From contig DF239959.1 of assembly GCA_000507305.1 (NCBI GenBank), positions 84,982 through 148,981 of the forward strand: DNA of 64,000 bases, given 5' to 3'. The DNA comes from Breviolum minutum Mf 1.05b.01. Taxonomy: Eukaryota > Sar > Dinophyceae > Suessiales > Symbiodiniaceae. Position 1 is the stretch's first letter. Every line of letters begins with the position of its first letter. The notes beneath the pieces were generated by a model. The model made no database searches and was not told the origin of the DNA. It saw only the letters and a program-made list of their open reading frames with translations. A program made the translations under genes and the position numbers. Positions 33,000-43,999 of the stretch are shown in pieces.

Positions 33000-34480
33000 G
33001 GGGTGTGATGCGATTGGATGGTTAAAAAGTGCTTCAAGGGTTCGAGAGTTCTGTGTATATATGCTTTTCCTCAACTTTGGACAAAGTGGTTCAGGATGAA
33101 TAAGGACAACTTCATCTTAGGGATGGATAGTTTGATACAACTGTGTGGCAATGGAAAGGTGTGCATTTCGTACACAAGGCCAACTCCGCCCCAACAAAGA
33201 TCTCAAAAACATGTCACAAAAACTACACCAAAACGATGAAAATGGTTAAAAATGATATGACGGGATGAAGTTTTCACGGTACTCAAGGATAGCTTGATTT
33301 CATGGATGGACATTTTACCATTTGTGATAGACAACTTTCAGACCTTTCCCTTTGAAAGCAAACTGGCACCTGTGGTCCCATCAATGGACCACCACAACCA
33401 TCTGCAATGCCAGCAGGGAAGTTATGCAGGGGTGGTAGCATAAATCCTCAGATCAAAGGCTGCATTTTAATACCTGGACCAAGCTGATCCTGACCGATCC
33501 TATCGTTTACGTTTGTGCATATGGTTTAAACATGATGCAAGCCCCCAAAAACTGCATTGACTGTGCGGTGTGCACCTGAAATGGTACTGCAAATCGGGTG
33601 AGACAATGCTTCATGATTCTGGGGCAATTTCAATGCTTCAAGAGGACCTAAATCTGTGATCCCTTTGTGGTATCCATTTTTGATTCATGGTCATAATTCA
33701 AAGCCTTCAAATAGCAATTTGCATCACTAACATCTTCCAAGTCATCATCTATTTTCATACTGACCATCTGAACACCCTACAACTCCCTACAACCAAGGCA
33801 CCAGTCGAAGGGCTTGGATCACACTCGGGTGTGCTGGGAAACAACCCCGGTGGCGTCTGAGTTAAGCTGCGCTCACTGGGCAAAGAGGAGTCTAAGGACA
33901 GTTGCCTGCCACAGAATCAGTGAGGGAAGATGAATCTGTAAAGATGGATGCCATCCAACAACAGAAATAATTAGAGAACATGTCCACCTTTTTTCGAGTT
34001 GATTGGTGAATTTCTTGGTGGTTCAAGTTTGGGAAAGTGGTGAGCTTTTGGTGGAGCCACAGGGGCTAATTTTGGCTAGATAAAAAGGGTGCACCCTAAA
34101 AGTTGCCAACGTAATTCAAACCAAACCCACTACCTTAATCACCATTTTCTTACAATTGCAAGGCAAAATTTCACCTTAAAAATCAAAATCATAGATCTGC
34201 CAATTACCAACAGTTCGCATTGAAAGTTCAAAAAAAAACAATCCATCATCCTCATCATTCCCCTCCTTCCCTATGTCACCTCGCCAAGGTAAAGTTGTAG
34301 TCATAACTTGCAACCCGTCGTCGTGGTGGCACATATCCAGGACACCCCGGTGGAGTGGTGCCAGGCTTATCGCGTGGACCCAGGAATAAGGGCGATGGAG
34401 GACAACTTTGCTCCTGGGAGGTGGTGAATGATGGAAATCAATGGGGTTTTTGTTGTTATTTCATAGGAATCTAAGGGTAA
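33000..34480. other. no gene recognised
   Basis: AT-rich. A few scattered GC-richer patches (33.8-33.9 and 34.3-34.4 kb) lack paired splice signals or persistent frames. Confidence 0.45.
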
Positions 34481-34489
34481 ACACCCCCC

Positions 34490-34843
34490 AATTTATGCAG
34501 CAGCAAAACATGCCACGGTAGCCTCCACTTTGTCGAAGTATGTCAGCCTATCGATACTTGGTGGTCTTTCAAAATCCAACGGTTGGCGAAAAATGTCTTG
34601 GACGCCTGCTGCAAGTGATGTTTCACATCAACCTGATGCAATTTGGAAGCTTTGTGCCGTCAGCATGCAACTTAACCATTTTTGACCAGAGTTATGTTCC
34701 AAAATAACAATCACTTCCTCAGAAGGCAACTGGAAATGCTGTGGTGGTTGTGCTTCTTTTGTGAAGACTACCGTCTTGTTCGCATTTAGTATCAAGCCAA
34801 GTTGCGACAAATCATCCAAGAGCGAAACAGTTTCAGCACACAC
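34490..34843 (-). pseudogene. LINE-type reverse transcriptase remnant
   Basis: The first frame reads SLLDDLSQLGLILNANKTVV, the RT segment with the GL-x-LN-x-x-KT motif, then GQKWLSCMLT. After a frameshift near 34630 it continues DVKHHLQQASKTFFANRWIL, and after another shift RLTYFDKVEATVACFAA. The latter two match the conserved stretch downstream of the RT domain in non-LTR elements (HLQ-x-A, YFD-x-V, VACFA). At least two frame disruptions make it non-functional. Its 5' side ends where an inverted-repeat element begins (34838-34945). The wording of the motif is closest to elements I associate with dinoflagellates. Confidence 0.68.
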
Positions 34844-34945
34844 CCCCCCCGGTAAAATAAGGCGTTGTTAAGGGGTGTTAAAGGAACATGGTGGTGCATA
34901 AACCCGGTTATAAGGCCTTGTTGGGGAGGTGGCATTGCCGGGGCA
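34838..34945. repeat. palindromic element, AATAAGGC family
   Basis: Left side CCCGGTAAAATAAGGCGTTG and right side CCCGGTTATAAGGCC, inside imperfect flanks, form a stem-like structure. It resembles 49036-49154. It abuts the 5' break of the RT remnant. Confidence 0.45.
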
Positions 34946-35923
34946 CCCTGAAATTTGCTTGGTCATTGCTGTGATAGTTGAGTTTCTCGGGCTTACCATA
35001 CTATTGTGAAGTTACAGTAATTCATATACCAAGAGTTACCCAGTATAGTACCCAATGGCGGAAGTTTGAAGGTGGGAAAGTAAAATTACTATAAAGTCAA
35101 AGTCATAAAATGTTTTATACACGAACTTGTGCTGTCCACCATCACCACCAAACACCACCGTCATCAAGTCATCCGGTGTAAGTTGGGAGGTGAACCTTTA
35201 TGCCAACTTATTCTTGAGGCAGGACACTTGCTGAGCTGCTCTTGTGTTTACGCAGGCAAACAGCCAAGCAACTCCATTTGTTTTCACCCGAAAACAAGAG
35301 CAGAAATGGATTGAAACCCAACTTGGTCTCACAAAGCCATAAGCAAAAACATCGAACACCGAGGGCTTCTACATGATTATTTGACAAGATAAATGATATT
35401 GGTCTAGTCTAGTACGAAGTATTCTGGTATGAGGGGTGTTTTCAAAAAATAAAGAAGTCACAACCCTTCCCTAGACAGGGACACTCTCTGATGACAGGGA
35501 ATAAAGAACCAAAAAGATGTCACAACCCTTCCCTACAGTAGTGAAAATTCAGAAATACATCATCCCAATCGTTGCTTGCAAGAAAAAACGGCTCGCCAGC
35601 TGGGATGTAGAAAGCCCACCGTGAATGATGGGATAAGTCTCAAGCATAAATACTACTGGATTTTTGGGTTGGTTTCCAAAAAAATCAAGCGGTGTAGAAT
35701 GGGGAACTGTAGGTACTTGCCCCCAAAGCATCCCCCCAAAACGTCAAGTAGGTGGTATTTGAACCACCCAACTACGACTACTAAGAAAGGCACCACCCAT
35801 TTTGAAGAATATTATTCTAGTCAACTTGGATCATTTCCTCAAATTTAACGATAAAAGACAACAAAAAAATTGAACACAAACTATCCCCCAAAACCTCAAG
35901 CTCTTCATCTCTTCATCTCCAAG

Positions 35924-35995
35924 TTTCCAATCGACTGGGTGCTGACGGTGTTCGTCCCACGCGTGTGCCCGGTGACCCCGGCGGCCGTCGCGTGA
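35924..35995 (+). CDS. candidate terminal exon in a GC-rich island
   Basis: A CTTCATCTCCAAG acceptor opens 24 codons to TGA, reading FPIDWVLTVFVPRVCPVTPA. GC is very high compared with the flanks. The minus strand is also open, so the sense is not certain. Confidence 0.33.
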   Translation, partial: FPIDWVLTVFVPRVCPVTPAAVA

Positions 35996-35999
35996 CGGC

Positions 36000-38270
36000 G
36001 GCAGGTGGCAAGGGTCCCAAGGGTCCAGGTGGTGGCAGCGATGTGGTAGGAGGTGAAGGTGGTAAGGAAGAGTAGAACCTGGTGGAATCAGATCTGTTTT
36101 GAGGTTAAACAAAAACATGTATAGATATATATGTGCAAATATGTAGTATATGCAGGTTGGGGGTTCTTAATATGTTTTTTTGGGTGCAAATTAGGATAAT
36201 ATGCAAGGTTGGGTTTAAGGTTTGATGGCTTTTATCAGGGATGAGCGGGGAATATTATTGTTATATTTAGTATTGTCATGAGGGACAACACGGTTTGTTG
36301 ACATGGGGTGTGATATGCCAAGGCCTTAGGTTCCTTTCAAAACATGTTTCGAAAGACATTTCTACCCAAGCCACGTTGATGATGGCTGTTGCCATGTTCC
36401 CATGTCAGATGGCGCGGTATTCGCTTGCCAGGTTCCCAAGGGTGGCGCAGCTTCATCTTGATCCTCAGGTTCTCCGATGGAGACCTGATGACTACAGGGC
36501 AATGGCAGGCTGCAAACCAATGGAAGTTCGGATGTATGATCATGCAGGTACATGCTTAACATAAAGTCAATTTCAAAAACATACGCAACTATGATGTGGT
36601 TACTGTAGATTGATGTAAAGGGGTTTTCCTTAGCCTCTAACAATCCAAGTAAATCGAGAATGTCCATGTTTCAGAGCAAACTCACTAAAGAGTCGTACGC
36701 ATTCAAACCTCCCATCAACAAAACAGATCAACAAACTTGCTCCCTCAATGTCCCAAACATATCTTCAGATCATCCACATCCCAAATCTATCATTCAGTCT
36801 GCCCCAACCACTCTAAAACCATGACATGTCAGCTATGTCTCCAGAAAAAGGGCCACAAGTATTTCAAGCTTGATCTTGTTATCTATTATAAATCTATGTC
36901 TCTACAAGCTCTTGTATAAGTATAGGCAAGATGTCAGAACAATTGTTTGACCCACAACAACCAATATCACTCCTTCTGCGCATGTTGACACATCTGCATG
37001 TCTACAACCGGCACGGCACCTCGTCACATAGACCTTCTTCCAATCCTTCCAGGTTCATCTCCCACCGTCTCTCTTCCTCCAGCTCCTGATGAAACATCAG
37101 CATCTTCGGAAGCTATTATATAAACTATGTATCCACTGACTGGAAGAAATGAAACAGCAAAATACAAAAACTAATACACACAATCTCACTTCTGGGTTAT
37201 ATGATGCATATATAGAATTGAAATACATTTATCATTTTATATGATTGAACAGTAATTATACAGGTACCAGGAAGGTAAACGAACCAACCAGTTTGGGCAC
37301 TGGATGAGCTGTAAAAAAAAACAATCACTAGATGTGTGTAGACTCCCTTAATTGGGTGTGAAAAGAAGTTTGGCTCTGGGACTGCAACGATTGAAGGCAG
37401 GACTCACCTGTACTGCTTTTGTGATTTTCGCCACCATTCTGAAACCCTCACCAAAATTAAAGTCAGAAGCAACATGTAACATCTCCCTCCTGCTGCCCTG
37501 AATTTCAAGCTTCCTTCTACGAACCTGAAGAGCTAACATGGAACGCAAAACATCGTTGGGTTGGAGAGGATGTTCCTTTTGCAAAGCCTTTTGGTAGAGG
37601 TTCCATATGTCTTCGGGATTTTTCGGTCATGTAAACTGCTCCATGTTGATCTCCTCCAACAAGCGCTGTCCCGTTCCACTGGAGACTGTGCGCATCATGG
37701 AAATGGAATGTTCCTCTTCCGCCGTCTCTGAGTAAGACAAGGTCCTCAGCTGCTGGAGGTTTGAAAGCTCTAAAATTAGTACTAGAACATCAAGAATTCA
37801 CCAAAATCTGATCCCCTTGATCAATCCATCCCCATGTCATGAAACTAAGCATTTGCGTAAACCAAACACTCTTGGGACATGAGTCACCTTCAACAAACAT
37901 CACAGTTTTAGTGGATCCAACCCATGTAAACATCCAAGCATCTCCGATCCATCTAGCAAAACTCAATCAAGTAATTTAAAAGAAAAAATCCATTTCAAGT
38001 CCTTAAGCAATCATCAAATTTGTTGTTGCAGAGATGGGCAACTCCTTACCCCCTCACCCCCTGCAAATCCTCACGTACTTCGCAAAAATGTCTCACCCCT
38101 TCCCTCCCTCTCCACCTTAGAAAAATAGCCTACCACAACAAAAATATATCCCACAAATCTTTCCAAGTTTTCCTAATAAACCTTCAAAAAACCTAAAAAA
38201 ACTGTCATTTACATACATCCCGCTAAATCCCTGAATATAGGACAATGCTATCACAACACCTGTAACCGCC
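36000..38270. other. no gene recognised
   Basis: Open segments at 36.3-36.7 and 37.3-37.6 kb occur on both strands but lack splice sites that I can pair. A minus-strand piece near 37.35-37.58 kb is the most coding-like, yet is unsupported. Confidence 0.4.
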
Positions 38271-38275
38271 CCCAA

Positions 38276-38356
38276 ATGCCTGATGTGCAGGGTCGAGCTT
38301 CGAATGTGCCGATTTGGCTCGGGACCCTTCCTTCTCCGACTCCGCCCCCTTCGCAG
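38276..38356 (+). CDS. candidate first exon
   Basis: An ATG followed by 27 codons (MPDVQGRASNVPIWLGTLPS, then a Pro-rich end) runs into a good donor CAG|GTAACA. It lies in a GC-rich island. The minus strand is partly open as well. No family. Confidence 0.33.
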
Positions 38357-38879
38357 GTAACAGGGTTTTCCGTGTGGCGGGACCGCTGGCGTCGACACCA
38401 ACGGATTCCTTTCCTGGAATCGGGGGGAGGAGAGGTGGTGGGATGTATACAAATGCTTTTATAAGGGGGGAAGAGAAGGGGTGAGAATGAGGAAAATGAG
38501 AGAAACATATATTACATTATATTGTTGATATATTGAAACACCAATAACATGTCAAAAAAGTCATGCAAACATCATATGATTACAAAAACAACTTTGAGAT
38601 TGAAAACAATTAAGAACTGGACAAATCTCAGGCGTTTCAAAAAGAGTCTTAGAGCAAGGTGAACCGGTGCTGGACATCAATGCAGGGCTTGTGTAATGAA
38701 ATTTAAAAATGTTTCTCCGTCATGGCCTGAAGTATCCAGGTCACTCCAGTTTGTTCAGTCACCATTAAAAAAAAACTACAGTCGTCGGGTAGCAGGTCAA
38801 TTTCCTAGCCATGATTGGCCTAATCTTCCAGCACCTAGTCAAATGTAGGTGCTGATGCACTCTATTCCTTAATGTATAG

Positions 38880-39395
38880 GGGGTCACGGCTAGATGGCAT
38901 ACCCGTCATGGGCAACTTAGATGGCATGGGCCATTGATGGCATAATTTCAAAACGGCACATGCCATCAATATGTTCCACATGTCTGTCATTTGCATTTTC
39001 TTGACATATGCCATCAATATGTTCCACACGTTCATCTTGGATGGACTGGTGTACTCACAGAATCAAAAAAACATATGGGGTATATATATATACATATGTA
39101 TACGAATATAAATATATATATATATCTTTTGATTCATTGATCGCTTTGTTGATTTGGTGTATTTTTGACTAGGTTTTAAGGAAATGCCCATCAAATGCAT
39201 TACTGGTGATTGCACAAAAGACTTTCCTGATGTCACATCTCAGCACAGTCACATCTCCGCTGACTCGGTGTAAGTTGTGAATATGCCATCAATACGTCCA
39301 GCCCTAAAAAAGTGTCGCAAAATGGAAAAGTCACATATAGATGGCATTTGTATGCCTCTCGGCTTATGCCATCAATACGTGACGGGGTATATGCA
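38880..39395. repeat. cluster of TGCCATCAAT motifs
   Basis: ATGCCATCAATA occurs at about 38964, 39007, 39283 and 39366. The reverse complement, ATTGATGGCAT, is at about 38932, and further GATGGCAT words occur at 38893, 38927 and 39342. Two copies share the longer ATGCCATCAATATGTTCCAC. The first direct copy pairs with the inverted one into a small stem. An AT microsatellite lies inside the cluster. Confidence 0.55.
39075..39126. repeat. AT microsatellite
   Basis: Two TATATATA runs separated by a short variant ACATATGTATACG segment. Confidence 0.8.
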
Positions 39396-40097
39396 TATTT
39401 CCTTTACTTTGAAACCGAAAATCAAGTCCACAAAACTCTCACAGACTCCGCAGTTGATTCATGAACATGTTGATATCAATTGACATCTCTTAAACCAATC
39501 TTCTTAGACTTCCACTAGGGCATCATAACATCATAACAGTCTTGGAACCCTTCCCAAAACAGTCAGTATATATAGTAACAACAAAAAACCCTCAAAGAAT
39601 TTCCCACACCCCCCAAAGAGGTCACAACAACCCTTAACAACCATCCCACTTATCCATTCTACCTCCATCCAAGCATCCAACGATTCTCATGTTGTTAAGA
39701 TGTCCATCAGTTTCCAAAACATCCCAGGTGGTTTCCTGTCCATTCTTGTAACTCTTCACCTGACTAAAAGGAAATCAATGGCCAAATGGGCGAATTTATA
39801 GACCTTGGGTTAAGCTGCCTGGTCGACCCTGGTGTTGGTTGATTTCAAGGTTTGTCTTTTCTTTTAAAGGCAGCCACTGGGAAAGGGAATTTTGCATGAT
39901 TTTTTGAATGATTGGTGAGAATAACGAAAACCTTTCCCATGATATCTACGAAATCCGAAATCATCTGGAAATCATCGCTTACACCAACCCAACAAGCTTT
40001 TCTGTGATAATGCTTTTCAGCCTGTCAAAACACTTCTTACACCCATGCCCTTCCCACACACCCGCAAAACATAATTTCATTTTCTACCAAGCTGCAG

Positions 40098-40253
40098 TCC
40101 ATTTGCACCGATCACGACCTGGAGTCTTTCGACTACCACTGCCAGTGGTCAGACTGTCATCTTTCACATCTGACAAAACGCTAAAGGGATTGCCTCAGGA
40201 GCAGCTTGGTTCCAAGTTACAGCTATGGCCCCTGTATACAACCGAAAATAACG
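40098..40253 (+). CDS. candidate internal exon, unknown protein
   Basis: A CAAGCTGCAG acceptor and an AACG|GTAGTT donor bound 156 nt with a continuous frame, including RPGVFRLPLPVVRLSSFTSD and LPQEQLGSKLQLWPLY. The length and both splice signals support it. A shorter alternative frame stops early. Confidence 0.4.
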
Positions 40254-40715
40254 GTAGTTGTTACGTAAAACAAAGGTTTTTTTGAGGAAGGTTGTTGATT
40301 GTTGTAAGATTGTGGGAAGAGTATCATGTTTATTTCTTTTTTGGGATGGGCGATGAGGTGCTACGCGAGTTTCTGGGACTGTATTTATAAAAACTCGGTA
40401 CTGACTAAAATACAGAGCACGTATGGATGCAAATTATTCCTTATCAAGATGGGTACCTACTAGCCAGCCATATAGCATTTGTTTACGACACAGTTTTTAC
40501 CTTGCAAAAACAAATAAAACGAAAACAACAATAATACACAAGTTCAAAACAAAAAAAGGCACAAAAAGAAATCCCCCACCCAGTGACATTCACCACCAGG
40601 ATTCTTCCAAGTCTTAACTAGTGAATCCTTATTTAAAAAAACCTTCATTTCTTAAGGGGAGGTTGCTGCTTCCCCTAGTCTTTTGTAAGGTTCCCCAATC
40701 TTTCCTAAGGAATCC

Positions 40716-41021
40716 TTAAAGGGTTCCCCAGTTACCCCCGGAAAACACCAACCCTACTGGTGAAGGGTCCAAGTGTCTTTGATCTCTGACCTTCATCTCT
40801 CCACTACTCTCCGATCCAAAATCCTCAGCATCCTCCACTGCCGCATCGTTGTTAAGGACCACCGTGGCAGGGACGGCTGCTGGAGGTTTTGCCTGGATTT
40901 TTTTTGTTTCAAACAACGGGAAATTTAGGAAGTCAAAGAAACAAACACCAGTCACCAAGCCCAACAAACATATGACAGACAACAAATTATGTAGCGTTAT
41001 TTTTTTTAAATAAATGAGCAT
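40716..41021 (-). CDS. putative membrane-anchored protein (first exon or short protein)
   Basis: An ATG start gives a short basic lead (MLIYLKK) and a hydrophobic segment at residues 12-30 (LLSVICLLGLVTGVCFFDFL), typical of a signal anchor or signal peptide. A Pro/Ala-rich, then acidic stem follows (AAVEDAEDFGSESSGE). This layout fits the N-terminus of a type II Golgi/ER protein, with the catalytic part in later exons. A possible donor GG|GTAACT lies about 23 nt before the stop. The frame's 3' end overlaps an AAGG-rich repeat. Function is not assignable. Confidence 0.5.
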   Translation of the reverse strand: MLIYLKKITLHNLLSVICLLGLVTGVCFFDFLNFPLFETKKIQAKPPAAVPATVVLNNDAAVEDAEDFGSESSGEMKVRDQRHLDPSPVGLVFSGGNWGTL

Positions 41022-41494
41022 GTTTTTGACAGTGTTTTGGCAAATGCCTTTTAAAATGATACCAGAGGTGATGAAGACTCGCTTTGAGGTGGATTTCTTT
41101 GACTTTCAGGTTGATCCTTCGACGGTACAATGGCATCAAGAAGGTTTCCTTAAGGGACCAAACGTAGAATTCCCTACCCCCTCTGCTAAAACAAAACAAA
41201 AGTGGAGGAAGTCAACTGCCACCAAAGCCCAATCTCTACAGTTCACATTTACACATAAGGAGAAGGTACACATGTGGAAGCTCCAAAAGAGTTAAGATTG
41301 GTTTTCAAACAGCGCGCTGCAAAACAATGCATTTAGGCTATTATGAAATATAAGTCACTCATATGAACCCTATAATAATCTCTTACATCCAGTCCAAAAA
41401 AAAACCTTCTTCAAATGAAACTTCAATGGTTTTTTATCGGTTTCTTGCCTTTCCTTCCCCTTTTTTTGTCATCACTTCTCACCGGGTTTCCTAC

Positions 41495-41583
41495 CCTTCA
41501 AACCTTCGTTTCGGAAACCTCGCCTTGGCCTTGGGCGTCTTCCGTTTCTCCTTGCGCTGCTCGTCCTGAAGTAACTCGGTGGC
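41495..41583 (-). CDS. internal exon, highly basic segment
   Basis: A CACGTTTTCAG acceptor and a GAAGG|GTAGGA donor bound 89 nt reading ATELLQDEQRKEKRKTPKAK and then more Lys/Arg. Nearly all third positions are G or C. This is among the best-supported exons in the window. It follows 41870-42029 on the same strand and probably belongs to the same gene. A hydrophobic plus-strand reading is its shadow. Confidence 0.58.
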
Positions 41584-41869
41584 CTGAAAACGTGGATGTC
41601 GATTGCCAAAGCAGGAGTAAGCATCACTGTGGTACCTATCTTGAGGACCCTTACAATGTATGTTCGACATATTTGCTCTAGATATGCAAATACGGATAGT
41701 TGATAGGAACTAAATACACATTATGATTTATGTATGTACCATTTGTTTAACGATCTGCCATGAATATATGCCTTCATCTTATCAGAATCTAACAAATGCA
41801 TGCCTATATATGATATATGTAACCTGTACGCTCCCCTGTCCCTCCCCCAAAACAAAATGTGCCAACCAC

Positions 41870-42029
41870 CAATCCAAGGCGCATGATGTTCCGCCATGAC
41901 TTCCATCGCTTTCGCCACCGCCGTTCCTTGCGCCGGCGTGGCAGTCGTGGTGGCCGTGGAGGGCTTCGTCTTCTGGGCGGCTTTGAAGGCGGCGTCCCAA
42001 CAGACGGTGCAGAAGCGCTGGGCGCGCTC
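41870..42029 (-). CDS. internal exon, alanine-rich with Cys pair
   Basis: A TTTTTTCCACTGCAG acceptor is followed by ERAQRFCTVCWDAAFKAAQK, then a Thr/Ala-rich stretch and VAKAMEVMAEHHAPW. Third-position GC is very high. The donor may be G|GTGGTT at 41869 or CAG|GTTACA at 41823. The CxxC (FCTVCW) could bind metal, but one pair alone says little. Same gene as 41495-41583 by proximity. Confidence 0.55.
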
Positions 42030-42861
42030 CTGCAGTGGAAAAAACAGACTGACAATGATGGAGGGAAAGGTGGGGAGATGACAAGATGAAGAAAGAACAA
42101 AATCATATTTGTTGAAATGATATGAAATGAACTTGAATCCAAAAAAAAATTGGTAGGCGTTGGTGTTTTGGTGATGGTGAATAGAAAGGTCAAACAAATC
42201 TTAGACCAACAACACATGCAAGATTTTTCCTCAATGACCATAAACCCTTTCCTCTTCCCAGGTGCCCAGCAAAATAGGCAACAATGCCGTTTCCAAAGCG
42301 CTCTTCGTTAAAATTTCTTGACCCAACACTGCCACGGTGATACGCTCCAAGTGTTGAGATACTTCGCCTTTGGGCGTATCAAATAACAGTGACCACCACC
42401 AGGGTGGTAGTAATGTTCGAATCGCGTGGGAGATAGCAAGCTACACTTTTAGTTACCTACTATAATACTTTTATTTGGCAAGGGGGGGAGCATTTTACCA
42501 AATGACAAGCTATGAAAGTTGAAAATGCGTTGATGAATCTTTTTTCCAAACAACCAGCTGGAACATGGTCAGGTTGTGCACAAAAATGCTTCCAAACTTT
42601 CACTACAAGATCTTAAGACATCAAACCTATCTAAATCTGGACTCCTTTTTCATGTCTAAAACATCTATCAAAAACAAAGGCTTGTCAACTTAATTGCATA
42701 CAGTAACGAACAGTTTCGTATCAGATTTGCAATACAACATTACTTTTTTTCGAACTGAACTACTGACACTAGAAAAGGTACTCTATATATATGAAACAAA
42801 CATTCATAACCATACCCACCCATCCACCACCTCCAAAACTCCAAACCCCCACCATATCTAC

Positions 42862-42988
42862 CCAGGTCACTCAGTAATTGTGTGGCGCCCTGTGAATTTT
42901 TCACATCCATCGCCAGTGCAGCACGAAATGCTGCTGTGGCCATTGGAGCTGCCAAAGGGCCGCGTGTTGACAGGCCAACGGCACTCAT
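42862..42988 (-). CDS. candidate first exon, Ala-rich N-terminus
   Basis: An ATG opens MSAVGLSTRGPLAAPMATAA and more Ala/Arg-rich sequence, ending at a GACCTGG|GTAGAT donor. The composition resembles an organelle targeting peptide. It could be the first exon of the gene containing 41870-42029 and 41495-41583, but the link is inferred from order only. Other frames of this island are open too. Confidence 0.42.
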
Positions 42989-43854
42989 GGCAACGGGTTG
43001 GTGGTGGACATGGCAATGGTTGACTTAGTAGATTTTTGTGGTTTAAATGTTTAAGTCATGTTTTACATTTTCCAGTGTTTGTGGATGTGTGTGATCTTGG
43101 AGTTTAGTTGAAATGTTGAAAAAATGAAAAACAAACGATGTAAATGAGTGAGTTGTTCCATGTTCTTAGCAGTCTTGGAATTCCTAGGTATCGGCAAAAC
43201 AGAGCTTGCAAGGTCAGGTGATAACAATCGTTGATCTCCAGGGAAGTCGTAAAAGTGTAGATGGTGATGGATGAGATATTTCTGCCACATGTTCCAATCA
43301 AAGGCAAGGGGGTGTTGACACCAAAGACGTTTTGGGATCTTCAAAGAGTAGCAACTATGAGAACGCAAAAAGGGATGTGTCAAATATCACTATCTAATTG
43401 AGTCGAAATAAATACATGCACAAATCACAATAAATTCAGAACTAAGATAAGGTATGATAGTCAGGTAATTGAGTTATTATAAATTACAAAGGTTACACTA
43501 GCACATGACATAACTGTTGTGCTTTCTAAGCACCTCCTCTCATGGCATCTTAGTCTGCCTCATTTCTCTAGGTTTGTAGCTGGAAAGGTTCTGCAGTTGT
43601 ACGAATCTCGGCTTCACTTGATGCGTGAAAACCTGACTTTCAAGCAAGAAGTTAATGCAAGCCTCAAATAATTAACAGCATGTTCCAACTCTACATTGTC
43701 CTGCTAGATGCATATCATGTAATTTAATGATTCCCCTTAACAGTTTGAGAAAGTTTAGAGTTACTATACCACTTCAGCATACTTAACATAATCATTCCCC
43801 AAAAAGCAAAGCTGAGTAAGTTTAGACCCCTTAGCCGATCATCAGCTGAAGTAC

Positions 43855-43987
43855 CAAGCTTGAAAACTGCCACCTTCACCTTCATTTGGGCATCCCCGAC
43901 GAAGATCCGTTGGCGAGTTCCCTGCATGGAACTTCGAGCACGGATATCAGCACCATCGACTTCCATGATTTTCCCGGTAGCCATGGA
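43855..43987 (-). CDS. candidate internal exon, unknown protein
   Basis: A TTTTTTTGAAG acceptor and a CTTG|GTACTT donor bound 133 nt reading SMATGKIMEVDGADIRARSS, then QRIFVGDAQMKVKVAVFKL, which looks like a beta-rich domain. It may be an upstream exon of the 41.5-43 kb gene or of a separate one. Confidence 0.48.
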
Positions 43988-43999
43988 CTTCAAAAAAAC

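Noticed and set aside
41415-41681. Plus-strand frame that looks like a signal peptide plus Cys-containing protein
   Set aside because: The opposite strand has stronger splice sites and near-complete third-position GC over the same bases; the hydrophobic stretch is the complement of pyrimidine/purine-rich intron and exon.
42360-42435. tRNA-like B box (GTTCGAATC)
   Set aside because: I could not fold a cloverleaf around it or find a matching A box and acceptor stem.
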